A stretch of DNA of 64,000 nucleotides from Trichuris trichiura (Eukaryota; Nematoda; Enoplea; Trichinellida; Trichuridae): positions 4,030,001-4,094,000 of the forward strand of contig JBAJFE010000026.1 in NCBI GenBank assembly GCA_037903355.1, in the 5' to 3' direction. Below the pieces are notes generated by a model. That model was not told where the DNA came from. It was given only the letters and a program-made list of their open reading frames with translations, and searched no databases. A program made the position numbers and the translations under genes. Within the stretch, counting starts at the first letter, position 1; every line of letters begins with the position of its first letter. This document shows, piece by piece, positions 22,979 to 34,208 of this stretch.

Positions 22979-24790
22979 AGTAGTTAATGCGTGCGTTTAT
23001 GTCACGCACAAACAGAAAACCTGATCTCAGAAATCACAGTACCACTGGCGGGTAGTTAAAAAATCCGCGCTCCGCCCGTTCTCCTTCTGACGTCGTGGCA
23101 CGTTGGGATGATCCTGGCCCACTTTTTCCCCTAGTGGGCGATTTCGGTTTCGAACGAGGAGGGAGTAGAATCCAAAGAGACGACGAAGAGGGCAGGGCAA
23201 GGCCCAGGATGCGATGGTCTGCCTAGGATGCGACGAATGAATAGTTGTAAAGTAATGTTCATTTAGAACATTTGTGATTCTTGCACCGTGTATTTGTTGT
23301 TACGTACAAGACTATGCTACCTTTAAAATTTCGTTTCCTTGTTAAATTATTTCATTACTTTGCGTTCACGAACATGGACAAACCACACGTATGCACATTT
23401 ATATATGCACATTATGTTTCTAAGCTTAAAGAATAAAAATATTCTCCAATAATTTCTAGTTAATGACTTCAATTAGTTGTTTACGCGACCCTCGTGACAA
23501 TATAAACGTGACCGTGCGGCTCTCAGGAAATTGTCAGTTTGGCATGGCTGGCATAAGAAGAAGACCATCGTGTCTTGATGCGAGAGTGACCTGCTACACA
23601 AAAAGCCCTGAGCGGAAGCTTGCTATTCATTTATGCCGGTGCACACGAAGAGGTAAAAGACTGACGAAATTCTGATGTAGCGTCAGTAACTCAGTCTCAA
23701 GTACTCTTTCCAGCCAGTTAAAGTCACTTCGACGTGAATTGCAGGCACCTGTAGATAGTTTGACTGTGGTAAATTGCATGTTATCGAAGATCAGTCCTCT
23801 GCGGTGAGCTAGCAGATAAAATCTTTTCCTACGTGACCTGCAGCTACGTGTTACTAACATGTAGCCGGACGTCCAAAAATCAGTTTCGCTTCGGCGGACA
23901 CAAAGTGCCCATTGACACTTGAATCAAAAATTCACTCAGATGCTCGTTTGGTATGAATAAAAAAACGAACGCGTCTAAACTCGGCATGATCTCCAAGTGT
24001 GCAAAGAAAGGCAGGTTAGCATCCGCACGTGTCTGAAAACGGTGTTCCTCTGATATCCATTCGTCACTAAAGGGAGCATTGGGAACTTTCGGAGGATTCT
24101 CGGTCCGCTAACTGTAAGCAAAGGTGAACATGCGGAGGCCATCATCATCACGCTAAGCGTGGCTTTTTGGCAGCCCATTTTACTGTGTTAGTCTTGGCCA
24201 TAGCCGTTGGTCAGGATCATTCCCAAGTGGCCCGCCGCTGGAAAGACAACGGGCCATGATGTAGAAAATTACGGGCCAACTGTGCAACGTGCGCCGCCGA
24301 AACGAAATCAATGGATCATCGCCCAAATAAGGGCGTAAAACAGAGGACTGGAAAAGTTAAACTTCAGGGAGGATGGCGGGCAAAAGATTGGAAAATATCG
24401 CCCTGGTAGAACTGTTATGAATGCTAAGTCTTAGCGTTGCTTGCCATGTACACGCTACGACATCAGAGTAACCGTTTATTAAGTATACCATACCAGATGG
24501 AGTACAGATATTTGGGAAAACCAGCTAGAGACTACCGTAGACGAGGTGAATTCGCCTCATAAACATTCCAAGATTACGTTAGTCAGTTGGTTCTTTCGTG
24601 CGATTAACCAGTGGCTAGTCTGCAGAAGTCATCTCTTTTCCCATATAAAGCAATAAGGATTTATGCTCTTGTTTTGATGCCATACGCCCTTTGTCCACTG
24701 AACTACCATTTATGATGTTTTACGTGAATTTATCGACCGGACTTGAAATAGCCTTTGCCGTACCACTGTTCAACTTTACTTAGACTACTA

Positions 24791-25081
24791 TCACTGTAAA
24801 AGGCTTACGCATCTCCTAAGCCAAGGTTCGGTGGATGCTGAAGGGCCGTTTTCCAGTTCGAACAGGAACCGTAAGCCATTCAAGCTGAGCACCTTCATAG
24901 CATTTGACGCGACCCGTGTCAGCACGCTCTGAGCGAGCTGCGACTTCTTTTGCTGCAAGTTGAGCACCTTTTCTTCTATCGTATCGACGCACACCAACTT
25001 ATGAATAAAAACGGGTCGCCTTTGTCCGACGCGATGAACGTGACCTATCCTCGACCTCCACTGGAACCCACATTGGAGCAC
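24791..25081 (-). pseudogene. TTF2/lodestar-like SNF2 helicase C-terminal fragment (copy B)
   Basis: About 90 codons, uninterrupted: RIGHVHRVGQRRPVFIHKLV (motif VI), CVDTIEEKVLNLQQKKSQLA, SVLTRV, LSLNGLRFLFELENG and a stop. The C-terminal helicase subdomain that should precede motif VI is not readable upstream; bases that could encode a WNP..E..DR-like approach lie in another frame. A GTTCCAG acceptor-like site precedes the fragment, so a terminal exon may have been captured. Confidence 0.75.
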
Positions 25082-26304
25082 GAAGCTGCTTATGCGGCGT
25101 TGTACGTAATATCATTCTCACTGAACCGTTATTGGTCAGTTCAAAAATTCAAATAGCAGATAAACATTTCTACAAAATGGCCATAGCGGCGCACACTGAT
25201 ATGAAACGCCCCACGTTTCGATGCTTTGAGTCAAACGCTGTTTGTTAGTTGTTTCAAAACCATCATCACCGTGTAGTGCATTTACTGCCTGACAGGAGAA
25301 ATATCGTAAACGGTCAACACTTGCCGACGTAATTGAGTCCGCCATTAATTAGTCCTCACCGACTATATCATATCCCCACAAGGACAACTGTAGGCAGTTT
25401 TATAAACTACCGAAGGGAACATGGTTTCAAAGCGAATGAAATGCAAAGCGACACTACTCAAAATGATTTACCATACATACTGTTTCTTAGACAGTCGTCA
25501 GCTGCGCCTGCTGCTTTTTAAGTGTAAACAACTTTACGAATAGTTTGCACAGCTTTAAAGTGAACTTGCGCATCATGTATAGTTGCTGTGATAAGTAAAA
25601 ACTTGGCGTGTTAATAGGTTTCAGTGGAATTGTATACCTGAGTTTACTGCTGTGAAGCGTGTAGCGTTGCTGTTAGGATTATGCTCTCTGGGTGTGCATA
25701 AAATCACAGTAGTTCATTCTGTATGTAGGAGTGATTATCCATTTCCTAAGATGTTGGCAGTATGAGATTATACGCAGTTTGGCGTTGCGAGTCCGATTGT
25801 GCCTTCATTGTTGTTTTCGTTTTTGGTCGCTGTCCTGCCGATTCAGGCGTGAATACCTGATGAATTTGTTGACTATAGCTGTTCTTATAAATTATACATA
25901 GGTCTCCTCCGCCTTCAGCTAACCCCTGGAAGAAGCACTTAACCGTCCTTGCAGTTTTGCCGGGCATCCTTTTCTGAAAACGTGACGACGTTGGTTGTCC
26001 CAGTATGCAAGTATAATTTCTAGTTCTGGTCAACGTCGCGGAAAGCGAGGTTTAGTTGAACTTAATGTGTTGCCTGTTTTTACGGTTTCAGTTTTGCTGT
26101 TTTTTAATTTCTTCCTTTTTGCCTTCACGTCTCGACGTTTTTATTCTTTTGTCTTCAGTACATAGGCGCAAAACGTACTTCAAACCAAACAACACCTTAC
26201 ATCACACTGATCAACGCTTGAAACCAACTTTGCACAGTTGAGCAACAGTCATCCTTCTCCGAAGAGGGACGTAGAAATCCAAATCAAATACTCCTTTTCG
26301 TTTT

Positions 26305-27028
26305 GAAGATATAGTTTGTTGGTACGGGACCGTATAATTTCGTTAGGTTGCTTCTTTTTTATACGGATTGTGAGTCCCGTTGAAAAATTTTTATTACTAA
26401 ATTTCTCCGTAGCTTTCGGGTCCAAACGCGACCCGTCGTCAGCGGTCTTAAATTGACGTAATGAATAAAGTGCACGAGTGACGTACAAAGTGTAATAGCT
26501 GTTTAAAGGCGAGTGTTTTAAAGTGGGCTTTGTAGTTTTTCTTTGTCTGTCAGCAATTCGAGCGGGTTACAATATTCGTCCATATTTCATTTATTTCCGC
26601 TCCTTTATCTCGGTTGTAGGTTGTGTTATTTCTAATGTACAGAGCTTCCTTAATTTTCCGTAAGCGTGCATTCTTTTCATAGCATAAAACTTTTGCGCCA
26701 AGGCTTTGATTGCAATGTGACGCGTGTTCCACAACAGCCGAGGTTTGTATTGCTTTCTCCATGGTGATCTTTAGGTCCGATATAGGTCTTCTACGTTGTC
26801 CTGTATGGTTGTTGCCGTTGCTGAGAATACTTTTAGCGTTTTTATAAGTGGTTAGCCCCTTTATGTGTTCATTGAATCTGTGTTCGAGGGTGTTGCCCGT
26901 TTCCCCAATGTACACTCCTGAACAAGGACATTTGATTGCGTAAACTAATCCTGTCCTTTTGTTTTCTGGGACTTTCGTTTTGTCCTTCCGGAGAATTGTC
27001 CTGAGGTTGAGGAAGTCTTTGAAAAAGA
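26305..27028 (-). mobile_element. Penelope-like element, left arm of a head-to-head pair
   Basis: The 3' portion of a Penelope-like retroelement on the minus strand: GIY-YIG endonuclease, then a 3' region with a hammerhead-like core (26412-26442) and an AACGGG..ATCCGTA block, ending near TACGGTCCCGTACC. The reverse transcriptase is missing. The right arm starts at 27062 on the plus strand after a 33-bp spacer. TACTCCTTTTCGTTTT (26289-26304) resembles TACTCTTCGTTTT at 34196-34208, probably the target duplication of the whole compound. Confidence 0.8.
26412..26442 (-). ncRNA. hammerhead-ribozyme-like core in Penelope 3' region
   Basis: Minus strand: CTGACGA, a hairpin with stem GGGTC/GACCC around CGCGTTTG, then GAAAGC. 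It lies about 110 nt past the end of the GIY-YIG reading frame. Published work reports hammerhead motifs in the terminal repeats of Penelope-like elements, which supports the call. Confidence 0.5.
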
Positions 27029-27045
27029 CTCGGAACCCTAACCGT
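26550..27045 (-). pseudogene. GIY-YIG endonuclease domain of a Penelope-like element (left)
   Basis: Reads KDFLNLRTILRKDKTKVPEN, then TGLVYAIKCPCSGVYIGETG (the GIY-YIG signature as VY..YIG with the Cys-containing CPCSG typical of Penelope), LEHRFNEH, GQRRRPISDLKITMEKAI, VVEHASHCNQSL, ending NIVTRSNC and a stop. In Penelope elements this domain follows the reverse transcriptase, of which nothing remains. The first residues of the long open frame (27131 down to about 27045) are antisense of the opposite arm and not part of the protein. Confidence 0.85.
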
Positions 27046-27061
27046 TTTCCTAACTGGACAA

Positions 27062-27552
27062 TCTTTTTCAAAGACTTCCTCAACCTCAGGACAATTCTCC
27101 GGAAGGACAAAACGAAAGTCCCAGAAAACAAAAGGACAGGATTAGTTTACGCAATCAAATGTCCTTGTTCAGGAGTGTACATTGGGGAAACGGGCAATAC
27201 CCTCGAACACAGATTCAATGAACACATAAAGGGGCTAACCACTTATAAAAACGCTAAAAACATTCTCAGCAACGGCAACAACCATACAGGACAACGTAGA
27301 AGACCTATATCGGACCCAAAGATCACCATGGAGAAGGCAATACAAACCTCGGCTGTTGTGGAACACGCGTCACATTGCAATCAAAGCCTTGGCGCAAAAG
27401 TTTTATGCTATGAAAAGAATGCACGCTTACGAAAAATTAAGGAAGCTCTGTACATTAGAAATAACACAACCTACAACCGAGATAAAGGAGCGGAAATAAA
27501 TGAACTATGGACGAATATTGTCACCCGCTCGAATTGCTGCTCACTCAACTAA
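27062..27552 (+). pseudogene. GIY-YIG endonuclease domain of a Penelope-like element (right)
   Basis: Near-identical to the left copy (VYIGETGNTLEHRFNEH, RRRPISDPKITMEKAI, DKGAEINELWTNIVTRSN), with a few substitutions such as Asp-Pro for Asp-Leu. A CTCACTCAAC change after RSNC extends the frame to CSLN. The open frame annotated from 26959 has an antisense N-terminus; real similarity starts at 27062. Confidence 0.85.
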
Positions 27553-27655
27553 ATGGATACACCTGCTCGAATTGCTGACAGACAAAGCTACAAAGCCCAC
27601 TTTAAAACACTCGCCTTTAAACAGCTATTACACTTTGTACGTCACTCATGCACTT
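27062..27655 (+). mobile_element. Penelope-like element, right arm (continues at 34072-34195)
   Basis: Mirror copy of the left arm, interrupted at 27655 by the BEL/Pao element. The continuation from 34072 (TATTCATTACGT, then a decayed hammerhead-like core at 34097-34127 and AACGGG..ATCCGTATAAA) reproduces the left arm in order. Right limit about 34195. Confidence 0.8.
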
Positions 27656-28176
27656 TGTAACGAAAATAGCACACCTGGCGAGGAGCGTAGACTTGTCCTT
27701 GGACAGAGTTCATTCGAACCGTGACAACACATAAAGACCACGTCTCGCCGCTTCGGTCCGCACAAAAAACTCAAGGCGAGACAGGCCGATCTCTGCGTCC
27801 TGCTGGCACGTACAGTCTGGCCAGGTGTGATTTATCGCTTATTTATCCCCTATTATGTCCTTCACCTCCCCATTAATCACCATTAAGTTTATTCAACCCT
27901 TTGCCCTGTATATAATCTCCCTTTTATTGCCCTCGTATTATCATTCTATTCGTATACTCGGGGGAGACAGTGGGTCCTCGTACGCCCTGGTTTTCGGTCG
28001 ACATCGTGGCCCGCGAGACTTGGCCTGACCACCGCTCCCCACTCGTCGTTTATTCGTCTCGTCGTGCCTACACTCAATCGTATCGTTCCTCATCGTACAT
28101 TTTATATTATATTAAATATTATTAGCCAACATAATCAGACATTATAGCGCACCTTATACATCGTTACGCTCGATCA
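27656..28176 (+). repeat. 5' LTR of the BEL/Pao element
   Basis: 521 bp, starts TGTAACGAAAATAGCACACC and ends TTACGCTCGATCA. A promoter-like TATATAATCTCCC is at 27909. It carries a 16-bp segment (TTTATTCGTCTCGTCG, near 28048) absent from the 3' LTR. Confidence 0.93.
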
Positions 28177-28303
28177 TCTGGTCCTCTGAGCTGGATAGTA
28201 TCAGCCTCAAATAAGGTGATACTGTCCACAAAGGTCTACTACCTTGCGTACTACTGAGATATCATCAAAATAGATTTATACAACTCGCCGTTCAGGAAAG
28301 GGA

Positions 28304-30175
28304 GTGCGACGGCGTGCGCAATCTTGTACGCGTCAGCCACCTCTGCCAGAGACAGAAGGCATACCCCAGGCTATATCGACAGTGGCAAATTTAGAGAACG
28401 TGGTGAACACCCCTACAAACTGTGTAGCCAACCGGTTTGCTGGTATGCTCGAATCCTTCTTAAGTCGACTGAGCACTGATCTAGAAGAGTTCAAAGTGTC
28501 GTCCGCTAGTAGACCGCGTAAGGCTGCTGATTTTCCACAGCACGCCTTCAGCAGTAATGACTTGGGTAACGCTGCCAACAAGGTTGAGGAGTTGGAAGCA
28601 AGGGTATTTACCCCTAAGCGAGGTACCGAGTGGATTGATGACATCGTCGTTCCATCAGCATCGCTACCTGCACAGGTAACCCACTCTGAGCCCACCTTCT
28701 TACAGCAGCTGTCACCGGCAGTCACTATCGAACCATTTGACGGTGACCCACGCAAATGGGATCAATTTATTGGTAGCTTCAAGGCTTTGGTACATGATGT
28801 AGTTTCTTCAGACGCTCAAAGAATTGCCATACTGAGGCACCTACTTAGCCCTCGCCTGAGGGCCAACATTTCCTCGTCGCTTCAAGGTCCCAAGTTATAT
28901 GGTCATGCGTTGGCGGATCTTCGTCGGCTCTTTGGCGACCCAAACCTCGTCATTGATGCCTATATCAGGACTTTGATGGATATGTCTCCGGTGAAGCCAG
29001 GCAAAGCTAATGACGTAGACAGGTTCTTCTACGAAATCCATGGTACAGTAACGACACTCCGCGCCTATGAAGCTACTTCAGAATTGTCGTCGAGAACTAT
29101 GTTGCAAACTGTAGTGTCTAAGCTCGACAGGAGAATGCAATACGCATGGGCAAAGCGATAGTACGATCTGCGACCTAGAACGGCTACACTGTGTGATTTC
29201 GACGAGTGGTTGGCAGAGATTGTAGCCGTGCATAACAATGTCCAAGCTAATTCGAAGGAACCACAAGAGCATCAGAGTAGACCAGTGAAGCAGAAAACAA
29301 CTCGTCGCCCTCAATTGAATATTCTAGCTGCAAATAAGCTGACTGAAGAATGCTTCATATGCGGAAGCGGCCATAAGCTCGCGGACTGTCCGACCTTTTC
29401 CACGGCCTCAGCGCAGCGCAGAGCAAAGATGTTGAAACAATACGAAAGATGTTTCGCCTGTTTCGAGCCGAATCATCAGGCACGTCACTGCAAGAGTCGC
29501 AAGACTTGTAATGTTGAAGGTTGCCGTCTGAAACACCATCCTCTGCTACTCGGGGCTGTGCGTGTTTTTCCCAAACATCCTGCCGAAAGGCCTGAGTTAA
29601 ACAAAGACGTCGCACGCGTCTGCAGTGGCTTGATTGCACCATCCCAGAGTGAAGTCTTATTATCCATCGTAAGAGCAAGGCTAGTCACAAACAAGGATAC
29701 TACCTTGGAAGTGAACGTTTTACTCGACCCAGGCAGTGAAGCTACGCTAATCCGGGAGGATATCGCTCGTCAAGTAGACCTTACCGGACTCATACAGAAT
29801 ATTCGTCTCGGTACCTTCCATGGCATAGATCCGACTTTCCGAAGCCGAAAGGTAAAATTCCAGTTACATTCCTTAGACGATCGCCACAGGTTTTCTGTTG
29901 ACGATGCGTTGACGGTCCCAAATATTAACGTATCTCAACGAAGCGTAGATTTCACATGTTTAAAGAATCATTGGCCCCACCTTAAGGGCATCGGCCTCAA
30001 CGCTGTAGGAAAGGACGGTGTCGCCGTACTCCTCGGCATGGACATAGTAGAAGCTCACGAGCACTATCGGGTTTTGAAACCTCCATACGGGGGTAAAGGC
30101 ACCGCGCGCCATTCAGACACCCTTCGGTTGGTGTATCATTGGTCCAATGTATGGTCCATCCATCAGCCCATGTAA
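28304..30175 (+). pseudogene. gag and protease region of the BEL/Pao element
   Basis: 28304-29161 is a Pao-type gag frame (TIEPFDGDPRKWDQFIGSF, LRHLLSPRLRANISSSLQG). A TAG at 29159-29161 interrupts it, and the same frame resumes and stays open to 30175. The second part holds BEL-type cysteine/histidine knuckles (CFICGSGHKLADCP; CFACFEPNHQARHC) and a retropepsin-like LLDPGSEATLI at about 29725. Near 30110 a frameshift takes the reading off the polyprotein, ending at TAA 30173-30175. Confidence 0.88.
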
Positions 30176-30177
30176 GA

Positions 30178-33100
30178 CTTACCGCGTCTATCGAATTGGC
30201 CAGACGGTTCAAGATGACTTGACCGACCTCGTGAAATACCAATGGTCCATCGAGTCCCTTGGTATTCAAAAGGCTACTACCGAAATGCTGAGTAATGATG
30301 ATAAACGAGCTCTGCACATTTTATAGACGACTACGAGAAAGATAAATGGCGTTATGAATGTAGCATGCTTTGGAAAGACGGAATAGGAGACCTTCCGAGT
30401 AGTTTCCATACAGCTCAGGCCAGATTCAATGGCTTAGAACGCCGCCTCAGACGGAATACCGAACTCGCTCGAAAGTATGAGAATATTATCGAAGAATACG
30501 TTCGGTCATGGCATGCAGAAGCGCTTCCGACGGACAAGAATAATTGTGGCCTTTGGTTTTTGCCACATCATGCAGTAGAGAACCCGAAGCAACCGGGCAA
30601 GATCAGAATAGTGTTCGACGCATCTGCTAGAACGAATGGAATATCGTTGAATGACCTCCTGTTAACAGGGCTAGACATGCTAACGAACCTATTTAACCTG
30701 CTGGTGCGCTTCCGGGAATTCCCAGTTGCGGTTTTAGCAGATATCGCAAAAATGTTTCACCAGGTTCGAGTTACTAGAGCCGATCAAGCCATGTTGTCCT
30801 TTTTATGGCGTAAGCCTAACTCTGATACGCCTGTCGGTCACTTCAACATGAGAGTGCACATTTTCAGAGCAGCATGCTCACCTTCCGTTTGCACATACGT
30901 ACTTCGAAGGACTGCCGAAGACAATAAGACCCAATTTCCAACAGTATGGGAAAGGGTATTTAATAACTTCTACGTGGACAACTATTTGGACTCGTTCATG
31001 TCAGAACAAGAAGCAGAAACATCTTGCCATGACTTGAAACTAATGTTGTCCTACGGTGGGTTCCACTTAACAAAATGGTTATCGTCGTCACGAACCATAC
31101 TGAAAACCTTCGGCTTTCATGAACTTTCTCGTCCGAACTTAAACATTAACAGCGATCCGCTGCCAATTGAACGGACTCTCGGTGTGATGTGGAACAGCGA
31201 AGATGATACATTCTGCTTCAAGGTCTGCAGAATGCCTGCAGTGTCCACGAAACGCGAAATGTTACGGGTTATATCGAGCCTTTTCGACCCGCTTGGCTTT
31301 GTTTCTCCGATCATACTCGAAGCCAAGCACATTCTACGCCAAACATGGTTCCTTAACATCGACTGGGATTCGCCACTACCTGAATTCCTGCTGATCCAGT
31401 GGCGAAAATGAGCAGCTGAACTGCCCCTTATTGAAAGGGTGGCAGTAAATCGCAGTCTGACATCATCAGACTCACCCCGATCGTTAGAAATGCATTTATT
31501 TTGTGACGCTTCTGAACATGGATACGGCTGCGTCGCCTATCTGTGCAAGCGGACACAGAACGGGACGGCCTCCGTCGATTTCATCTGCTCCAAGGCAAGA
31601 GTTGCACCACTGAGGTATTCGACGATACCAAGGTTGGAACTTCAGGCTGCCCTAATATCGTCCCGTCTTGGCATGACGCTCGAAAGGGAATTCCGTCTGA
31701 ATATCGAGCGTGTGCACTACTGGACAGACTCATAACTGTACTGCACTGGCTGAACGCTACAGGAGGGCGTTATAGTACGTTTGTTGCAAACCGAGTTGCT
31801 GAGATCTCAGAAAACTCGAAACCATCACAGTGGCTATATGTCCCCACGCGCGATAACCCGGCGGACGATTGCAGCAGGGGGTCCTCCCCTTCGAAACTTT
31901 CGATGGATGGACGATGGTTCAAGGGCCCAACCTTCTTATACCAACAACAAAACTATTGGCCGCGAAGACCCCAGCGACCTGCTAATAAGGATAAGGTGGA
32001 AGAACTCCCTGTTAAATGGGCCGCCCATATACATCAAATTCGAGGCCCATTGAACGACCTGATTCACAGACAGGGGAACTTACATCGGGCGCGTCGTGTC
32101 ATAGCGAACATCATTCGCTTCATCAGAAACTGCTGTTCACCACGCCGCGAAAGAAAGAACGGGTATTTTTCTGTAGCAGAAGTGAATGAAGCCTTCATCG
32201 CCTGTGTCAACCTGGTCCAACGTGAATCTTACGAAGAGGAAATATCGTGTCTATCCTCCAAAAACCCTTAAGGGTACAGTCGAAGATTCTGACACTTTCG
32301 CCATTCCTTGACCAGAAAAGATTGCTAAGGGTCCAAGGTCGATTAGAAAGAGCTGAACTTCCTTACGAAGTCAAACATCCTCTTATCCTTCCTCGCAAGC
32401 ATACATTGACGAATATGGTAATCACTGAAGCCCATGAAAGGTTCCACCATGGCTCAGTCGAGCTTACAGTTTGCGAAATACGACAGAGATTCTGGATTCC
32501 GAAATGTCGACAATCAATCAAGGGTGTAATACACGGATGCTCTTTCTGCAAAAGGTTACGAAGCAAAATCTACGCGCCATTTATGGCACCACTACCTACG
32601 GCACACCTACAACCCTTTCAACCACCATTCAGCTGTGTCGGAATAGACTATTTCGGGCCAGTTAGCGTCACCATCCGACGCAGTCAAGAAAAACGGTATG
32701 GCTGCCTACTTACCTGTTTGTCTACGCGTGCGGTACATATCGAAATAGCATTTACCCTTAACACTGATTCCTTCCTAATGGCATTCCGTCGTTTTATGGA
32801 TCGTCGCGGCACACCGTCGGTAGTATATTCAGACAACGGAACGAACTTTGTGGCCGCTGAAAGGAAACTGCGGAAGTGGCTGGAGTCATGGGATCAATTG
32901 AAAGTGCATGAAAACCTCGTTAGGCATGGGATTCAATGGCACTTCTCCCCTCCTTCTGCACCGCATTTCGGTGGTGTTTGGGAGCGAATGATTCGCTCTG
33001 CCAAAGCAGCTTTACACAAGATACTTGACGGTCGCGCAACCTCAGACGAGGTCCTTTTAACGGTATTCATAGAAGTGGAATCATTGCTTAACTCTCGCCC

Positions 33101-33540
33101 CTTAACACATATCAGCATAGACCCAAGCGACCCAGAACTGCTCACTCCAAACCACTTCCTTCTCGGAAGACCATGTCCGCACGTTCCCCCAGACGTGATG
33201 ACTGAAATCGACATCAGCTCGAGGCGAAAGTGGCGAGCTGCCCAAACGATCGTGGATAGCTTTTTGGAGAAGATAGCTCCGCGAGTACGTCCCTAGCCTA
33301 ATCGAACGCCGCAAGTGGTTGCGGCCACGACGTAACCTCAAAAAGGGGGACATAGTCCTCGTTGTCGATCCACGCACTCCTCGTGAGCATTGGCCGTTCG
33401 GCACGGCAATTGAATGTTACCCAGGAAAGGATGGCATTGTGCGGATTGCTAAAATAAAAACGAAATATGGAATGTACGTTCGACCTGTCACGAAGCTCAG
33501 CCTATTCGAGACCGGCAAAACAGATGTTTCCGAGAATACC
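30178..33540 (+). pseudogene. pol region (RT, RNase H, integrase) of the BEL/Pao element
   Basis: Reverse transcriptase occupies about 30365-31411 (RIVFDASART, ADIAKMFHQVRV). The catalytic YVDD box reads YVDN (Asn codon AAC at 30980-30982). A TGA at 31409-31411 lies in frame before the RNase H start (MHLFCDASEHGYG at 31490), and a frameshift follows near 31730. Integrase spans 32247-33296 with the zinc-binding pattern (HERFHHG, CSFCKR), FVGIDYFGP-type first Asp, YSDNGTNF second Asp, and EVESLLNSRPL Glu region. A further TAG lies near 30323. Lesions are spread through the gene, so it is inactive. Confidence 0.9.
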
Positions 33541-33561
33541 CTCAGAAACATGGGCCGGCTA

Positions 33562-34066
33562 TGTGACGAAAACAGCACACCTGGCGAGGAGCGTAGACTT
33601 GGTCTTGGACAGAGTTCATTCGGACCGCGACAACACATAAAGACCACCTCCCGCCGCTTCGGTCCGAACGAAGAACTCAAGGCGAGACAGGCCGATCTCT
33701 GCGCCCTGCTGGCATGTACAGTCTGGCCAGGTGTGATTTATAGCTTATTTATCCCCCTATCATGTCCTTCACCTCCCCATTAATCACCATTAAGTTTATT
33801 CACCCCTTTGCACTGTATATAATCTCCCTTTTATTACCCTCGTATCATCATTATATTCGCATACTCGGGGGAGACAGTGGGTCCTCATAGGCCCTGGTTT
33901 CGGTGGACGTCGTGGCCCGCGAGAGTTGGCCTGACCACCGCTCCCCACTCGTCGTGCCTACACTCAATCGTATCGTTCCTCATCGTACATTTTATATTAT
34001 ATTAAATATTATTAGCCAACATAGTCAGACATTATAGCGCACCTTATACATCGTTACGCTCGAACA
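33562..34066 (+). repeat. 3' LTR of the BEL/Pao element
   Basis: 505 bp, starts TGTGACGAAAACAGCACACC and ends TTACGCTCGAACA. It is co-linear with the 5' LTR with scattered substitutions and the 16-bp length difference, so the insertion is not recent. Confidence 0.93.
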
Positions 34067-34096
34067 CACTTTATTCATTACGTTAATTTAAGATCG

Positions 34097-34127
34097 CTGA
34101 TGACGGGTCGCGTTTGAACCATAAAGC
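34097..34127 (+). ncRNA. decayed hammerhead-like core in the split Penelope arm
   Basis: CTGATGA is kept, but the hairpin is damaged and GAAAGC has become ATAAAGC compared with the left arm. It marks the continuation of the right Penelope arm. Confidence 0.35.
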
Positions 34128-34208
34128 TACGAAGAAATTAGTAATAAAAATTTTTCAACGGGACTCACAATCCGTATAAAAAAGAAGCAACCTAATACTC
34201 TTCGTTTT

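Larger units (their letters stand above)
22060..25990 (+). repeat. dispersed repeat, copy B (longest copy)
   Basis: The left 2.5 kb (22060-24616) matches copy C at 40280-43927 in the same orientation (shared GTTTTCTGGTGTTCAACTGC, GCACGTTGGGATGATCCTGG). The right 2.7 kb matches copy A inverted. It carries a helicase C-terminal fragment on its minus strand. A minus-strand frame near 25960-25746 (CFFQGLAEGGGDLC) is shared with copy A (18823) but is unrecognised. I cannot assign the unit to a transposon class. A Helitron-like or other gene-capturing element, or a segmental duplication, are the options. Confidence 0.75.
27656..34066 (+). mobile_element. BEL/Pao LTR retrotransposon, full-length but defective
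   Basis: 6411 bp with long terminal repeats 27656-28176 and 33562-34066, both TGT..CA, and an exact 5-bp target duplication CACTT (27651-27655, 34067-34071). The left Penelope arm shows the pre-insertion sequence GTGCACTTTATTC. Internal order is gag, zinc knuckles, protease, reverse transcriptase, RNase H, integrase, as in BEL/Pao. A candidate primer-binding site (TGGTCCTCTGAG) starts at 28179. At least three in-frame stops and several frameshifts make it non-autonomous. Confidence 0.95.

Noticed and set aside
26959..27131. Common N-terminus (MFSGTFVLSFRRIVLRL) of the two long frames at 26.5-27.5 kb
   Set aside because: It is the reverse translation of the opposite Penelope arm across the inverted junction, not part of the endonuclease.
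34067..34127. Functional hammerhead at 34.1 kb
   Set aside because: The hairpin and GAAA segment are broken relative to the left Penelope arm; only CTGATGA remains.
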